Assembly: GCA_002424635.1 (NCBI GenBank)
Contig: DIKT01000009.1
Coordinates: 1 to 39,006 of the forward strand
Direction of reading: 5' to 3'
Origin: Desulfobulbaceae bacterium UBA5611
GTDB taxonomy: Bacteria; Desulfobacterota; Desulfobulbia; Desulfobulbales; Desulfocapsaceae
DNA: 39,006 nucleotides
How positions within the stretch are numbered: position 1 is the first letter of the stretch; each line of letters starts with the position of its first letter. The position numbers and the translations under genes were made by a program. Positions 17,311 through 25,744 of the stretch are shown here, one piece after another. Below the pieces are notes generated by a model that made no database searches, was not told where the DNA came from, and was given only the letters and a program-made list of their open reading frames with translations.

Positions 17311-18702
17311 ATGACCATCAACCAACCTCTCTTTTTACTTTTCCTATTTGTTACCATCTTAAGCCCCAGTTATGGCTGCACCAACTTGCCCAATGTCACG
17401 GAAATAATTGATGAGGCGCCGACTAAACAACAGTCTCCTCAGATCCTGTCGTCCAAGGGTCAGCTATCCCGGCAGCAAAGCAAAGCCATCATGGAACAGT
17501 TGAAGCAATCAGTCAAGGCGACAGATATTCTGGAGCGCCATATAGCCGTCATCGAATCGATCACCGAAAATCCACTGACCAAAGGCAATAAAATCACCCT
17601 ACTGACCAATGGGGAGGCGACTTATCCGGCCATGCTGACAGCCATAGAGCAGGCAACAGACCATATCAACATGGAAAGCTTTATCTTTGAAGATGATGAC
17701 ATTGGCCGTAAATTTGCCGAGGCACTGCTGCAAAAACAGGCGGCAGGCATCCAGGTAAATCTTATCTATGACAGCGTCGGCAGTATCACCACCCCTGCTG
17801 CTTTTTTCGAGCGCATGCGGGCCGGCGGTATAAAGGTAATCGAATTTAATCCAGTCAATCTCCTGGAGGCAAGGGGGGAATGGGACTTAACTCACCGGGA
17901 TCACCGCAAGATTTTAATTGTTGACGGCCGTATTGCTATTATCGGCGGCATTAATATCAGCAAGGTCTATTCAAGCCGCCCTTTCCAGCGGCAGCCCAAC
18001 GAAAACCCTCCCATCCATTGGCGGGATACCGATATCCAGATTGAAGGTCCGGCTGTGGCTGAAGTCCAGAAGCTTTTTCTTGAAACCTGGCTGCAACAAA
18101 AAGGCCGGCAACCGGCCGAGCATAATTATTTTCCTGCCCTGAAGGCAGAGGGCCAGGCCCTGGTACGGATAGTAGGCAGCACTCCCGGCCAGGATAACAG
18201 AATTCCTTTTATTATGTATGTTTCAGCCATCACCTTTGCTGAGCACTCGATCCACCTCACCAATTCCTATTTTCTCCCGGACGACCAGATAATACAGGCC
18301 CTTATGGAAGCGGCCGGGCGCGGTGTCGATGTCAAGCTCATTCTTCCAGCGATCAGCGACTCACGGGTGGCCTTACATGCTCAGAGGTTCCACTATGCCG
18401 AGTTATTACAGGCTGGAGTAAAAATATACGAGCACAACACATCGTTGCTGCATGCCAAAACAGCCGTGATTGATCAGATCTGGTCGACAGTCGGCTCCAC
18501 TAATATGGAATTCTTGAGCTTATTAAACAATGACGAAGTGAATGCCGTTATCCTGAGCAAGGAATTTGCCCTTGAAATGGAAAAAATGTTCGCCGGCGAC
18601 CTTGCCGATTCCAAGCAGATTCATTGGGTTGATTGGCAACAAAGACCATTTCTGCCCAAGGTCAGAGAATGGTTTATTAATTTATTCTTCCAGTGGTTAT
18701 AA
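17311..18702 (+). CDS. Phospholipase D / cardiolipin-synthase-like protein
   Basis: The 463-residue protein has two HKD motifs, HRKILIVD followed by GGINIS (about residue 195) and HAKTAVID followed by GSTNMEFLS (about residue 388), as in cardiolipin synthases. These would form one active site with paired His-Lys-Asp sets for phosphatidyl transfer or hydrolysis. The N-terminus is a hydrophobic export or anchor segment ending in SPSYGC, which is only loosely lipobox-like, so lipoprotein status is uncertain. The usual two N-terminal transmembrane helices of ClsA are absent; it is closer in layout to ClsB/ClsC-type enzymes. Only a weak ribosome-binding site precedes the ATG. Confidence 0.85.
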   Translation: MTINQPLFLLFLFVTILSPSYGCTNLPNVTEIIDEAPTKQQSPQILSSKGQLSRQQSKAIMEQLKQSVKATDILERHIAVIESITENPLTKGNKITLLTNGEATYPAMLTAIEQATDHINMESFIFEDDDIGRKFAEALLQKQAAGIQVNLIYDSVGSITTPAAFFERMRAGGIKVIEFNPVNLLEARGEWDLTHRDHRKILIVDGRIAIIGGINISKVYSSRPFQRQPNENPPIHWRDTDIQIEGPAVAEVQKLFLETWLQQKGRQPAEHNYFPALKAEGQALVRIVGSTPGQDNRIPFIMYVSAITFAEHSIHLTNSYFLPDDQIIQALMEAAGRGVDVKLILPAISDSRVALHAQRFHYAELLQAGVKIYEHNTSLLHAKTAVIDQIWSTVGSTNMEFLSLLNNDEVNAVILSKEFALEMEKMFAGDLADSKQIHWVDWQQRPFLPKVREWFINLFFQWL

Positions 18703-18712
18703 TTTCAATAAA

Positions 18713-18854
18713 AGGTGTCTTGAAAAATGAGGATTTTCGTTCAAAATCAAGGCATGTGATAAATTTTACCGCAGGCATATAGCTGATATTCCGAGGATAA
18801 AATTTTGACCATAACGCCGAGTTGGGGCGAAAAGACCATTTTACAAAGCACCCT
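18713..18854 (+). mobile_element. MITE-like element, copy 1
   Basis: A ~142-bp non-coding element, nearly identical to copies at 25051-25194 and 36537-36677 and in the same orientation. It begins AGGTGTCTTGAAAAATG and ends with a partly degenerate inverted repeat (CCATTTTACAAAGCACCCT). The interior arms also pair imperfectly, so the element can fold end to end. It lies between the PLD-family gene and the following gene, whose apparent upstream frame extension from 18805 is just this element. Confidence 0.85.
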
Positions 18855-18897
18855 GAAGAGATTCATTTCATTGCACAATCGCGTGGGAGTGAATCAT

Positions 18898-19848
18898 ATG
18901 CCGCCAATCAAGCAGCACAAAAATATTGCCCAACTGGTTCTCTGTCTTCTCACAGCTGCTCTTCTTGTCTCGGCGCATACGGCTGCCGCTCTTGAGAAAT
19001 CTGATCAAGGTCACGAGACGCTGCTTGCAACCTATCAGAGAAACCTGGCCAGACTGGAGACCAGCAGCTTTGGCCTGCCGCTGGCTGTTGACTCGGCTGA
19101 AATCAATGATCAGATCCATGTCGATGTCTACGGTATCTTCGCTCATCCTTTCAGCAATATGGTCAACGTGCTCCAGGGGCCGGCCAACTGGTGCGATATC
19201 GTCTCCCTGTATCCCAATATCAAGGCCTGCACCGCCAGTGACATCACTGGTGCCTGGGAACTGACATTTTATCTGGCCAGCAAAGGTTATCATCCGCCGC
19301 AAGATAGCCGTCCGGTTATTTATCGCTTTGGCTTTATGGCCCGGCAGGAGCAACATATTGAAATTAATCTCAATGCTGATGATGGCCCCTTCGGCACCAA
19401 AAACCACAAGATGAGATTCGAGGCCTTACCCCTTGAGGGAGACAGGACTTTTGTCCATGTCAGTTATGGCTATAGAGACAGTGCCGCCCTGCGCCTGGCC
19501 GCCAAGGTCTTTTTTGCAACAGTCAGCCGGGGCATGACCGGTTTTTCGATAACCGGCACCGACAAAAAGGGCAACCCGGTCTATATCGGCGGACCCCGCG
19601 GTGCGGTGGAACGCAGTGCCGTCCGCTACTATCTGGCGATCCAGGCCTTTCTCGACACCTTATATGTACCCCTGGAAAAACGGGCCACCAGCAGAATCAA
19701 TGCCTGGTATCTTCTTACCAGTCGCTACGGCAAGCAGCTTCTGGATATGGGCAAGGAGGAATATCTGACAACCAAGACCAGAGAGCGGCAGAACCAGATC
19801 AAACTCCAGCAGCAGATCGACAAAAACCGGGCACTGGATGGCCGGTAG
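18898..19848 (+). CDS. Conserved periplasmic protein, START/SRPBCC-like (function unknown)
   Basis: A 316-residue protein with a signal peptide (LVLCLLTAALLVSAHTAAA). Conserved-looking segments include YGIFAHPFSNMVNVLQGP, NWCDIV, then DGPFGTKNH, FVHVSYGYRD and GGPRGAVERSAVRYYLAIQAF. It resembles a family of exported hypothetical proteins in Proteobacteria whose layout suggests a lipid- or polyketide-binding START-like fold; this is from memory and not proven here. The frame is open from 18805, but GGAG precedes ATG 18898 and the upstream part is the repeat element, so I use 18898. The SDR gene follows by 45 bp, and TIGR01777 SDR proteins are sometimes fused to SRPBCC domains, which fits a link. 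Confidence 0.7.
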   Translation: MPPIKQHKNIAQLVLCLLTAALLVSAHTAAALEKSDQGHETLLATYQRNLARLETSSFGLPLAVDSAEINDQIHVDVYGIFAHPFSNMVNVLQGPANWCDIVSLYPNIKACTASDITGAWELTFYLASKGYHPPQDSRPVIYRFGFMARQEQHIEINLNADDGPFGTKNHKMRFEALPLEGDRTFVHVSYGYRDSAALRLAAKVFFATVSRGMTGFSITGTDKKGNPVYIGGPRGAVERSAVRYYLAIQAFLDTLYVPLEKRATSRINAWYLLTSRYGKQLLDMGKEEYLTTKTRERQNQIKLQQQIDKNRALDGR

Positions 19849-19893
19849 GAAGAGACGTCAAGATTCCCCCATAACATTTGATGAGGCAATATA

Positions 19894-20784
19894 ATGAGAG
19901 CTCTGATCACCGGTGGAAGCGGTTTTGTCGGCCAACATCTGGCGGACAGATTAAGCCGACCGATTATTGTCGGCCGCAGCATCGAAAAGCTGAAACATAA
20001 ATTTGCCGATAGTGAGGTCCGGCAATGGGATGGTTCACCCAATGCAGACCCGTCTTTGCTGACGGGCGTAGATACCATTTTTCATCTGGCCGGCGAATCA
20101 CTCTTTCACGGGCGCTGGAATGCCGAGAAAAAGGCCAAAATACGGGCCAGCCGGATCGAAGGGACCAGTCATCTTGTTGATCTTATCGGCCGCGCTGAAC
20201 TTAAACCGGCAACCTTGATCTGCTCCTCAGCCGTCGGCTATTATGGCTCAAGAGGCGATGAAGAACTAACTGAACGGTCAGCACCTGGCCATGATTTCCT
20301 GGCTCAAGTATGCCAGGACTGGGAACACGAGGCTCGTCGCGCTGCAGAGTATGGCGTGCGGGTGGTGCTGATTCGTACCGGTGTCGTGCTAGGAGAAGAT
20401 GGCGGGGCCTTGGCGCAAATGCTGCGCCCTTTCAGATTAGGCCTCGGCGGCCGCCTGGGCAATGGGCGTCAATATATGTCCTGGATTCATATCGATGACC
20501 TGACCGCCATCATGCTCTTGGCCATGAATAATGACCAGCTGCGCGGCCCGCTGAATGCGGTCACTCCTTTTCCGGTAACCAACCGTGAATTTACCAGGGT
20601 CCTGGCCGACACCCTGCATCGCCCGGCTCTGCTGCCTATACCCGGCTGTATCCTGAAAATGGCGTTAGGCGAATTTGCTGAGGTCTTATTAGGCTCCCAG
20701 CGCGTTCGACCGGCAGTATTACAACAAACCGGTTATTCTTATCTTTTTCCGACGATAGCAGCGGCCCTGCAAAAACTATTATAA
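19894..20784 (+). CDS. TIGR01777-family NAD(P)-dependent epimerase-like SDR protein (YfcH-like)
   Basis: The 296-residue protein has the Rossmann nucleotide-binding start ITGGSGFVGQHLADRL, the family segment HLAGESLFHGRWNAEKK, CSSAVGYYG with the SDR Tyr, and SWIHIDDL. The C-terminal part (LPIPGCILKMALGEFAEVLL) matches the DUF1731 region of this family. It probably acts on a nucleotide-sugar or related substrate, which is not known for the family. Full length for the family; a GAGG precedes the ATG. Confidence 0.88.
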   Translation: MRALITGGSGFVGQHLADRLSRPIIVGRSIEKLKHKFADSEVRQWDGSPNADPSLLTGVDTIFHLAGESLFHGRWNAEKKAKIRASRIEGTSHLVDLIGRAELKPATLICSSAVGYYGSRGDEELTERSAPGHDFLAQVCQDWEHEARRAAEYGVRVVLIRTGVVLGEDGGALAQMLRPFRLGLGGRLGNGRQYMSWIHIDDLTAIMLLAMNNDQLRGPLNAVTPFPVTNREFTRVLADTLHRPALLPIPGCILKMALGEFAEVLLGSQRVRPAVLQQTGYSYLFPTIAAALQKLL

Positions 20785-20942
20785 TATGCATCACCACAAG
20801 TTTAGCAGCTAACAACCAGCCAAGGCTGAAGGAATAATGCTTGCTGTCATTCTCTACACTTTGATATAGTTATCTTTGAAGATCAACGTCTTATCGCAAA
20901 TAGACTTAACGCTCGCAAGCAATCACCACCACAGGAGTTAAA

Positions 20943-21350
20943 ATGAAATTACTCAAAGAGTTTAAAGAGTTTGCGGTGAAAGGCAATGTCATTGATATGG
21001 CGGTGGGCATTATAATCGGGTTGGCCTTTGGCAAGGTCGTAACTTCGATGGTAGGCGATATAATCATGCCGGCGCTTGGTCTGCTCATCAGCGGTATAGA
21101 TTTCAGTCAACTCGCCATTACTCTGCAAGCGGCAACGGGCGATCGGGAGGCGGTCATCATCTCGTACGGCAAGTTTATCCAGACCATCGTTGATTTTATT
21201 ATCATCGCCTTTGCTATCTTCATGATGATCAAAGCAATTAATTCTCTGAGAAGAAAAGAAGAAGCCGAGAATGAAACGCCAGCCGAGCCCGTGCCTTCCC
21301 GGGAGGAACTGCTGTTAGCGGAAATTCGTGATCTCTTGAAAACAAAATGA
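20943..21350 (+). CDS. mscL: Large-conductance mechanosensitive channel MscL
   Basis: The 135-residue protein has the MscL start (KEFKEFAVKGNVIDMAVGII), the pore helix with GLAFGKVV, a periplasmic loop, a second membrane helix (FIIIAFAIFMMIKAIN) and the C-terminal helical bundle ending in LLAEIRDLLKTK. It forms a homopentameric inner-membrane pore that opens under membrane tension. A strong AGGAG lies upstream of the ATG. A 158-bp gap before it probably holds its own promoter. Confidence 0.97.
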   Translation: MKLLKEFKEFAVKGNVIDMAVGIIIGLAFGKVVTSMVGDIIMPALGLLISGIDFSQLAITLQAATGDREAVIISYGKFIQTIVDFIIIAFAIFMMIKAINSLRRKEEAENETPAEPVPSREELLLAEIRDLLKTK

Positions 21351-21411
21351 GCCCTGCGCCATGACTATCAGCTCTGGAGAGAGCTAACCATCCAACAGAA
21401 AGATACAGATA

Positions 21412-22206
21412 ATGACCGCCGATATCTTTGACAGTCATAAAGAGCCGGATGAGTTATTTCTGCCTCTGAGCCATAAGCGCTACTGCCAATTTTATGCCCT
21501 GGAGACTTCTGATTTTTCTGCTGATGTCGCCTTTTATCTGGAAAGAATCACCGCTTCCGGTTCCATCCTTGAGCTTGGCTGCGGCTATGGCCGTCTCTGC
21601 CGACAGCTGGCGGCGACGGGTGCTGCTGTTACCGGGATTGATCTATCGCTTTCCATGCTGCAACTGGCCCGTCTGCATGACCGCACCAACATTTCCTATA
21701 TGTGTATGGACATGACGGCCCTGGCTTTAGCCCGGAAGTTTGATACCATCATCATTGCCTATCATTCCTTAAACCTCCTTGTCAGTGAAAGCCGGATCAA
21801 AGAATGTCTGCGCCAGCTCAAAACCGTGATCAAGGCCAATGGCAACCTACTGCTGCAGCTTTTCATTCCTGACCATAAAATCCTGACTTTGGGCTCTAAA
21901 AAACTCTTTCAATTTCAGATATTTAACGAGCAAACAGGCGGCAAAGTGATCAAGGAAATCAGGCGCGGCTATAAAGATGAAAAACTCCTGCTGGAAGAAC
22001 GCTACCGGGTTCGTCCCCGGGCACCGGAAGCCGTCAATGAAGATCTGAGTCATACGCTAGAGCTGGCGGCTTTTTCCGCAGACAAATGGCAGGCACTGCT
22101 CCATGATTGTGGCTTTAATATTCGTCAGCAGTTCGGCGGCTATGACCGCGCCCCCTTTCTAGCCGGCCGAGACAGCTGCCTCTTGATCGAAGCTAATCCA
22201 GCCTGA
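21412..22206 (+). CDS. Class I SAM-dependent methyltransferase
   Basis: The 264-residue protein has motif I LELGCGYGRLCRQLA (about residues 47-61), motif II with VTGIDLSLSML, and a motif IV region (FDTIIIAYHSLNLL). It transfers a methyl group from S-adenosylmethionine to an unidentified acceptor. No substrate-specific domain is visible. It follows mscL by 61 bp, with a small AGCTCT/AGAGCT inverted repeat (21370-21385) between them that may attenuate read-through. Confidence 0.85.
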   Translation: MTADIFDSHKEPDELFLPLSHKRYCQFYALETSDFSADVAFYLERITASGSILELGCGYGRLCRQLAATGAAVTGIDLSLSMLQLARLHDRTNISYMCMDMTALALARKFDTIIIAYHSLNLLVSESRIKECLRQLKTVIKANGNLLLQLFIPDHKILTLGSKKLFQFQIFNEQTGGKVIKEIRRGYKDEKLLLEERYRVRPRAPEAVNEDLSHTLELAAFSADKWQALLHDCGFNIRQQFGGYDRAPFLAGRDSCLLIEANPA

Positions 22207-22282
22207 CGTCCTGGGGTCCACCTTGATTTAGCCGGGGATAAACGATATCTTTAATTTATAAAAGCGGTGAAGATATAAAGGG

Positions 22283-22323
22283 AGTTTGCAAAAATGAGAA
22301 TTGTCGTTTCAAATCAAGGCAGA
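22283..22323 (+). repeat. Fragment of the MITE-like element
   Basis: This stretch (GTTTGCAAAAATGAG, then TCGTTTCAAATCAAGGCA) aligns to the first ~45 bp of the dispersed element with a few changes; the rest is missing. It directly precedes the PhnD-like/HD-GYP gene and supplies its weak AAGGCAG ribosome-binding region. Confidence 0.6.
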
Positions 22324-22330
22324 TGGGTCC

Positions 22331-25051
22331 ATGATTAGTATCGTCCGGACGACCTGCTTGTTTCTGTGTCTCTTTCTGCAGCCATATCTGTTATGGGCCG
22401 AGGCCCGGAACGTCACGATCGGCGTCTTAGCCAAGAGCGGAGAGGACGTCGCTTGTGAGAGATGGGCCGCCACTGCCGACTATCTCTCCACTGCTCTGCC
22501 TGAATACAGCTTCGCCATTGTGCCCCTGGGCTTTAACGAAATTCATCAGACCGTAGCAGAAGGCAAAGTTGATTTTGTGTTAACCAACCCTGCTTTTTAT
22601 GTAGAGCTGGAGAAACTTTACGGGGTCAGCCGGATTGCCACCCTGATCAATCAAAATCTTCCCGGTCAGCAGACCACCACCTTTGGCGGGGTGATCTTCA
22701 CTAAAGCTGAGCGCCAGGACATCAATAAAATCGCCGATCTCAAGGGTAAATCCTTCGTTGCCGTCGATTCTCTGTCACTGGGCGGCTGGATTGTAGCCTG
22801 GCGGGAATTTTTCCGGCAGGATATCGATCCGTTCACTGATTTTTCATCTCTTGGTTTTGCCGGCACCCATGAGAGTGCCGTCTTGGCTGTTCTGGCCGGT
22901 ACGGCTGATGCCGGAACCGCTCGCACCGACACCTTGGAACGGATGGCCGAGCGCGGTACTATTCAGCTGGAGCACTTAAAAATTCTCAACCGGCAGCAGA
23001 TAACCGGCTTTCCCTTTCTCCTCAGTACCAGCCTCTATCCGGAATGGCCTATAGCCGCCATCAAAGCCACTCCTGACCGGCTGTCCCGCCTGGTAGCCGG
23101 AGCCCTGATGAGCATGGACAGCTCCGATCCGGCGGCCGTAGCCAGTCAATCGGCCGGCTGGACCATTCCTCTTAATTATCAACCAGTGCATGACAGTTTA
23201 TTTGATCTTAAAATCGGCCCTTATCAAGACTATGGCCAGTTCTCCATGGCTGATGTTTTTTTCCGTTACTGGCGGCAATTCACCATTTTGGGACTGACCG
23301 CCCTGCTGATTGTCGGTATCGCCTGGTATATTTTTCTGCTGAACCGCATCCTGCAGAAGAAAAAAATGGAGGTAGACAGACTGAACATCACCCTGGAAAG
23401 CAAGGTGGCGCAACGGACACAGAAGATCAACACCCTGCTTGATCAACAGATCTATCTCAAGGGTATCCTGCAGACCGTGGCGGAGATCAATAAATTAATG
23501 ATCACCTCTCCTGATCTGGTTGTCCTGCTCAAAAAATCCTGTGAACTTTTTGTCCAACATGGCCATTATGGCTTTTGCTGGATTGGCCTATTGGCAGAGG
23601 ATAAAATTTATCAGATATACAGCTCGGATGATTTCGAGAAATATCTGGCCCCGCCACCCTACCTGCTTAATGATCCGGCAACCCATTTTTATCATAGTCC
23701 TACCGCCAGCAGTATCCGGGAGGACAAAACTGTTATCAGCGGACACAACCATATGGAGGATCTTACCCCATGGCGCAAAACGGCGGAGATCAATGGTTTT
23801 AAGTCAGCTATCGCCCTGCCTCTGCGCGGCAGCCAAACAGCGAAGCCACTGGGCGTGTTGACCATATATACCTGGCTGAAAGAAGGATTCGAACAGGAAG
23901 AAATTGTCATGCTCGAAGAGCTGGCCGGAGATCTTGGTTTTGCAATCGGCTCTTTCTATCACCGCGCAGAAGTAGCCAGGCTGACCATGGAAAGAGCGGC
24001 CAATTATGAAGAAACGGTCTTGACCTTTGTCGATATGATTGAACAACGTGATACCTATACCGCCGGTCATACCGAACGAGTGGCCAGGTATTCCGAACAA
24101 ATAGCCCGGACCATGGGAATTGCCGAACCAGAGATAGCAAAATTATATAAAGCGGCCATCCTCCATGATATCGGCAAGATCGCCACCCCGGATTCCGTCC
24201 TGCTTAAGCCAGGCAAACTTAGCAGTCTTGATTACACCCTGATCAAACTGCATGCAGCGGCCGGTCATGAAATGCTGGCCAATATGGAGATGTACAAGGA
24301 TTTAGCGGAGATTATTCTCCATCATCATGAACGGTATGACGGCGAAGGTTATCCTGCTCAACTGCGTGGCCATGATATCCCCTTGCTCTCCCGTATTTTG
24401 TCCGTAGCTGATGCCTTTGATGCCATGACCACCAATCGTATCTATAAACCGCGCAAGCAAATTCCGGAAGCTCTGGCTGAGCTTGATTCTCTCCGCGGCA
24501 GGCAGTTTGATCCTGAAATAGTCAGCGCCGCCCTCATTGCCCTCAAAGATACGATCAGCCCGATAGCCGTGACCCAGACGGCAACTTCGGATATTGAAAA
24601 AAAACGCTTCTCTTACTTTTTTAATGACAAACTTACAGGGCTGTTCAATGAAGATTACCTGAAAATTTTTCTGCTCAACAACCAGACCCTCTTAGAATAC
24701 AGCTGCCTGCATATTATTTCTCTCCAGAATGTGGTGGAATATAATAAGCTTCAAGGCTGGGAAAAAGGCAACCGCTTCTTCCAGGATTTTGCCGCCGAGC
24801 TGCAGACCGCATTGCCGCAAGCCCTGGTGTTCAGGGCCTACGGCAATGATTTTGCCATTCTGGCCCGCAAACACTTCGAGCTGCCAGGCGATTTCTTTGC
24901 TTCTTTTACCAGTATTACCGATACCGGAATCACTGTTGACTCTCAACATATTGATTTAAAAAAAGACCAGGCCTATATTCTTAATAAACTGGAAAAGATG
25001 ATGATAACCGGGCCAGCCGTGAATAATACGACAGCAGAAAAATTATCTTAA
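22331..25051 (+). CDS. PhnD-like sensor fused to GAF, HD-GYP and degenerate GGDEF
   Basis: The 906-residue protein has a signal or anchor segment (LFLCLFLQPYLLWAEA), a periplasmic substrate-binding domain of the phosphate/phosphonate (PhnD) type at ~22-290, a membrane helix at ~315-337, a coiled coil, a GAF domain (~380-545) and an HD-GYP domain (~560-727). The last has HDIGK (His612) and HHERYDGEGYP intact. The C-terminal ~150 residues resemble GGDEF, but the motif is AYGNDF, so cyclase activity is unlikely. It would break down cyclic-di-GMP in response to a periplasmic ligand. I chose ATG 22331 because the frame upstream (TTG 22301) lies in a repeat fragment. The stop codon lies at the edge of MITE copy 2. 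Confidence 0.9.
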   Translation: MISIVRTTCLFLCLFLQPYLLWAEARNVTIGVLAKSGEDVACERWAATADYLSTALPEYSFAIVPLGFNEIHQTVAEGKVDFVLTNPAFYVELEKLYGVSRIATLINQNLPGQQTTTFGGVIFTKAERQDINKIADLKGKSFVAVDSLSLGGWIVAWREFFRQDIDPFTDFSSLGFAGTHESAVLAVLAGTADAGTARTDTLERMAERGTIQLEHLKILNRQQITGFPFLLSTSLYPEWPIAAIKATPDRLSRLVAGALMSMDSSDPAAVASQSAGWTIPLNYQPVHDSLFDLKIGPYQDYGQFSMADVFFRYWRQFTILGLTALLIVGIAWYIFLLNRILQKKKMEVDRLNITLESKVAQRTQKINTLLDQQIYLKGILQTVAEINKLMITSPDLVVLLKKSCELFVQHGHYGFCWIGLLAEDKIYQIYSSDDFEKYLAPPPYLLNDPATHFYHSPTASSIREDKTVISGHNHMEDLTPWRKTAEINGFKSAIALPLRGSQTAKPLGVLTIYTWLKEGFEQEEIVMLEELAGDLGFAIGSFYHRAEVARLTMERAANYEETVLTFVDMIEQRDTYTAGHTERVARYSEQIARTMGIAEPEIAKLYKAAILHDIGKIATPDSVLLKPGKLSSLDYTLIKLHAAAGHEMLANMEMYKDLAEIILHHHERYDGEGYPAQLRGHDIPLLSRILSVADAFDAMTTNRIYKPRKQIPEALAELDSLRGRQFDPEIVSAALIALKDTISPIAVTQTATSDIEKKRFSYFFNDKLTGLFNEDYLKIFLLNNQTLLEYSCLHIISLQNVVEYNKLQGWEKGNRFFQDFAAELQTALPQALVFRAYGNDFAILARKHFELPGDFFASFTSITDTGITVDSQHIDLKKDQAYILNKLEKMMITGPAVNNTTAEKLS

Positions 25052-25194
25052 GGGTGTCTTGAAAAATGAGGATTTTTGTTCAAAATCAAGGCATGTGACA
25101 AATTTTACCGCAGGCATATAATTGATATTCTGAGGATAAAATTTTGAGCATAACGCCGAGTTTGGGCAAAAAGACCATTTTTCAAGGCATCCTT
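25051..25194 (+). mobile_element. MITE-like element, copy 2
   Basis: This copy keeps the best ends: TTAAGGGTGTCTTGAAAAATG on the left and, on the opposite strand at the right, TTAAGGATGCCTTGAAAAATG, a 21-bp inverted repeat with two mismatches (25048-25196). The interior matches copies 1 and 3 with fewer than about ten differences each. No coding capacity. It sits between the HD-GYP gene, whose stop it overlaps, and the arsenic operon promoter. Confidence 0.88.
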
Positions 25195-25218
25195 AAGCTG
25201 AATTGTTGCTTTTATATC

Positions 25219-25244
25219 AGGTGCCTTGAAAAATGAGGACACCC
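25219..25244 (+). repeat. Internally deleted MITE remnant (two ends joined)
   Basis: AGGTGCCTTGAAAAATGAGG runs directly into ACACCC, as if the left end of the element were joined to the outermost bases of a right end. It lies 25 bp past copy 2 and 14 bp before the arsR -35 region. Confidence 0.5.
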
Positions 25245-25257
25245 ATAAAGATAAAAC

Positions 25258-25292
25258 TTGCCAATATCCGCTTATGCGGATAAATTAATCCT
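25258..25292 (+). promoter_or_regulatory. arsR promoter with operator palindrome between -35 and -10
   Basis: TTGCCA (25258-25263) and TAAATT (25281-25286) are separated by 17 bp. A perfect inverted repeat TATCCGC-TTAT-GCGGATA (25265-25282) fills the spacer, which is where an ArsR-family dimer would block RNA polymerase. The -10 ends six bases before the arsR ATG, so transcription would start at or next to that ATG. Confidence 0.65.
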
Positions 25293-25658
25293 ATGCAAAC
25301 AACAGCAAATATTTTTAAGGCCTTGTCCGAACCTGTCCGCCTGCGCATTTTGGCTTTGCTCACTGACGGTGAACACTGCGTCTGCGATCTCATGGCGGTG
25401 CTTGATCTGCCGCAATCGACGGTATCGCGTCATCTGGCTGCCCTGCGCCATGCCGGCTGGGTCGAAGGACGGCGACAGGGATTATGGATGTACTACCGGC
25501 TGACCGGCAACCAAAGCCCCTTACAGCAGCAGACATTGATGCTGCTGCAGCATGAACTTGTCACTCTGCCTCAGGGCCGGCAGGATCAACAGATTCTGGC
25601 CGTCTTTTTAGCCACCAAGGATACAACGGGCTGCAATAAACCACCGGCAGCAGCATAG
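25293..25658 (+). CDS. arsR: ArsR-family arsenic-responsive repressor
   Basis: The 121-residue protein has the winged-helix fold of the family (ALSEPVRLRILALL; recognition helix around QSTVSRHLAALRHAG) and the metal-site motif HCVCDL, whose two cysteines bind As(III) and release DNA in the classic type I arsenical sensors. It heads the resistance operon. No ribosome-binding site precedes the ATG and the predicted promoter sits immediately upstream, so the message may be leaderless. An in-frame stop (TAA at 25281) rules out a longer start. Confidence 0.93.
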   Translation: MQTTANIFKALSEPVRLRILALLTDGEHCVCDLMAVLDLPQSTVSRHLAALRHAGWVEGRRQGLWMYYRLTGNQSPLQQQTLMLLQHELVTLPQGRQDQQILAVFLATKDTTGCNKPPAAA

Positions 25659-25744
25659 AAGGCCAGGAGCCTTCAACTATGTTCTAATTGTAAGCCTGCG
25701 TGCTTGATACAATAATTTATTTTTTCCAAGGAGAATCAGTTACC

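Noticed and set aside
18805..18897. Longer N-terminus for the periplasmic hypothetical protein
   Set aside because: This part is the interior and end of a MITE copy; a GGAG and signal peptide fit the ATG at 18898.
24600..25051. Active diguanylate cyclase at the C-terminus of the PhnD/HD-GYP protein
   Set aside because: The catalytic motif is AYGNDF rather than GGDEF/GGEEF and no RxxD site is seen.
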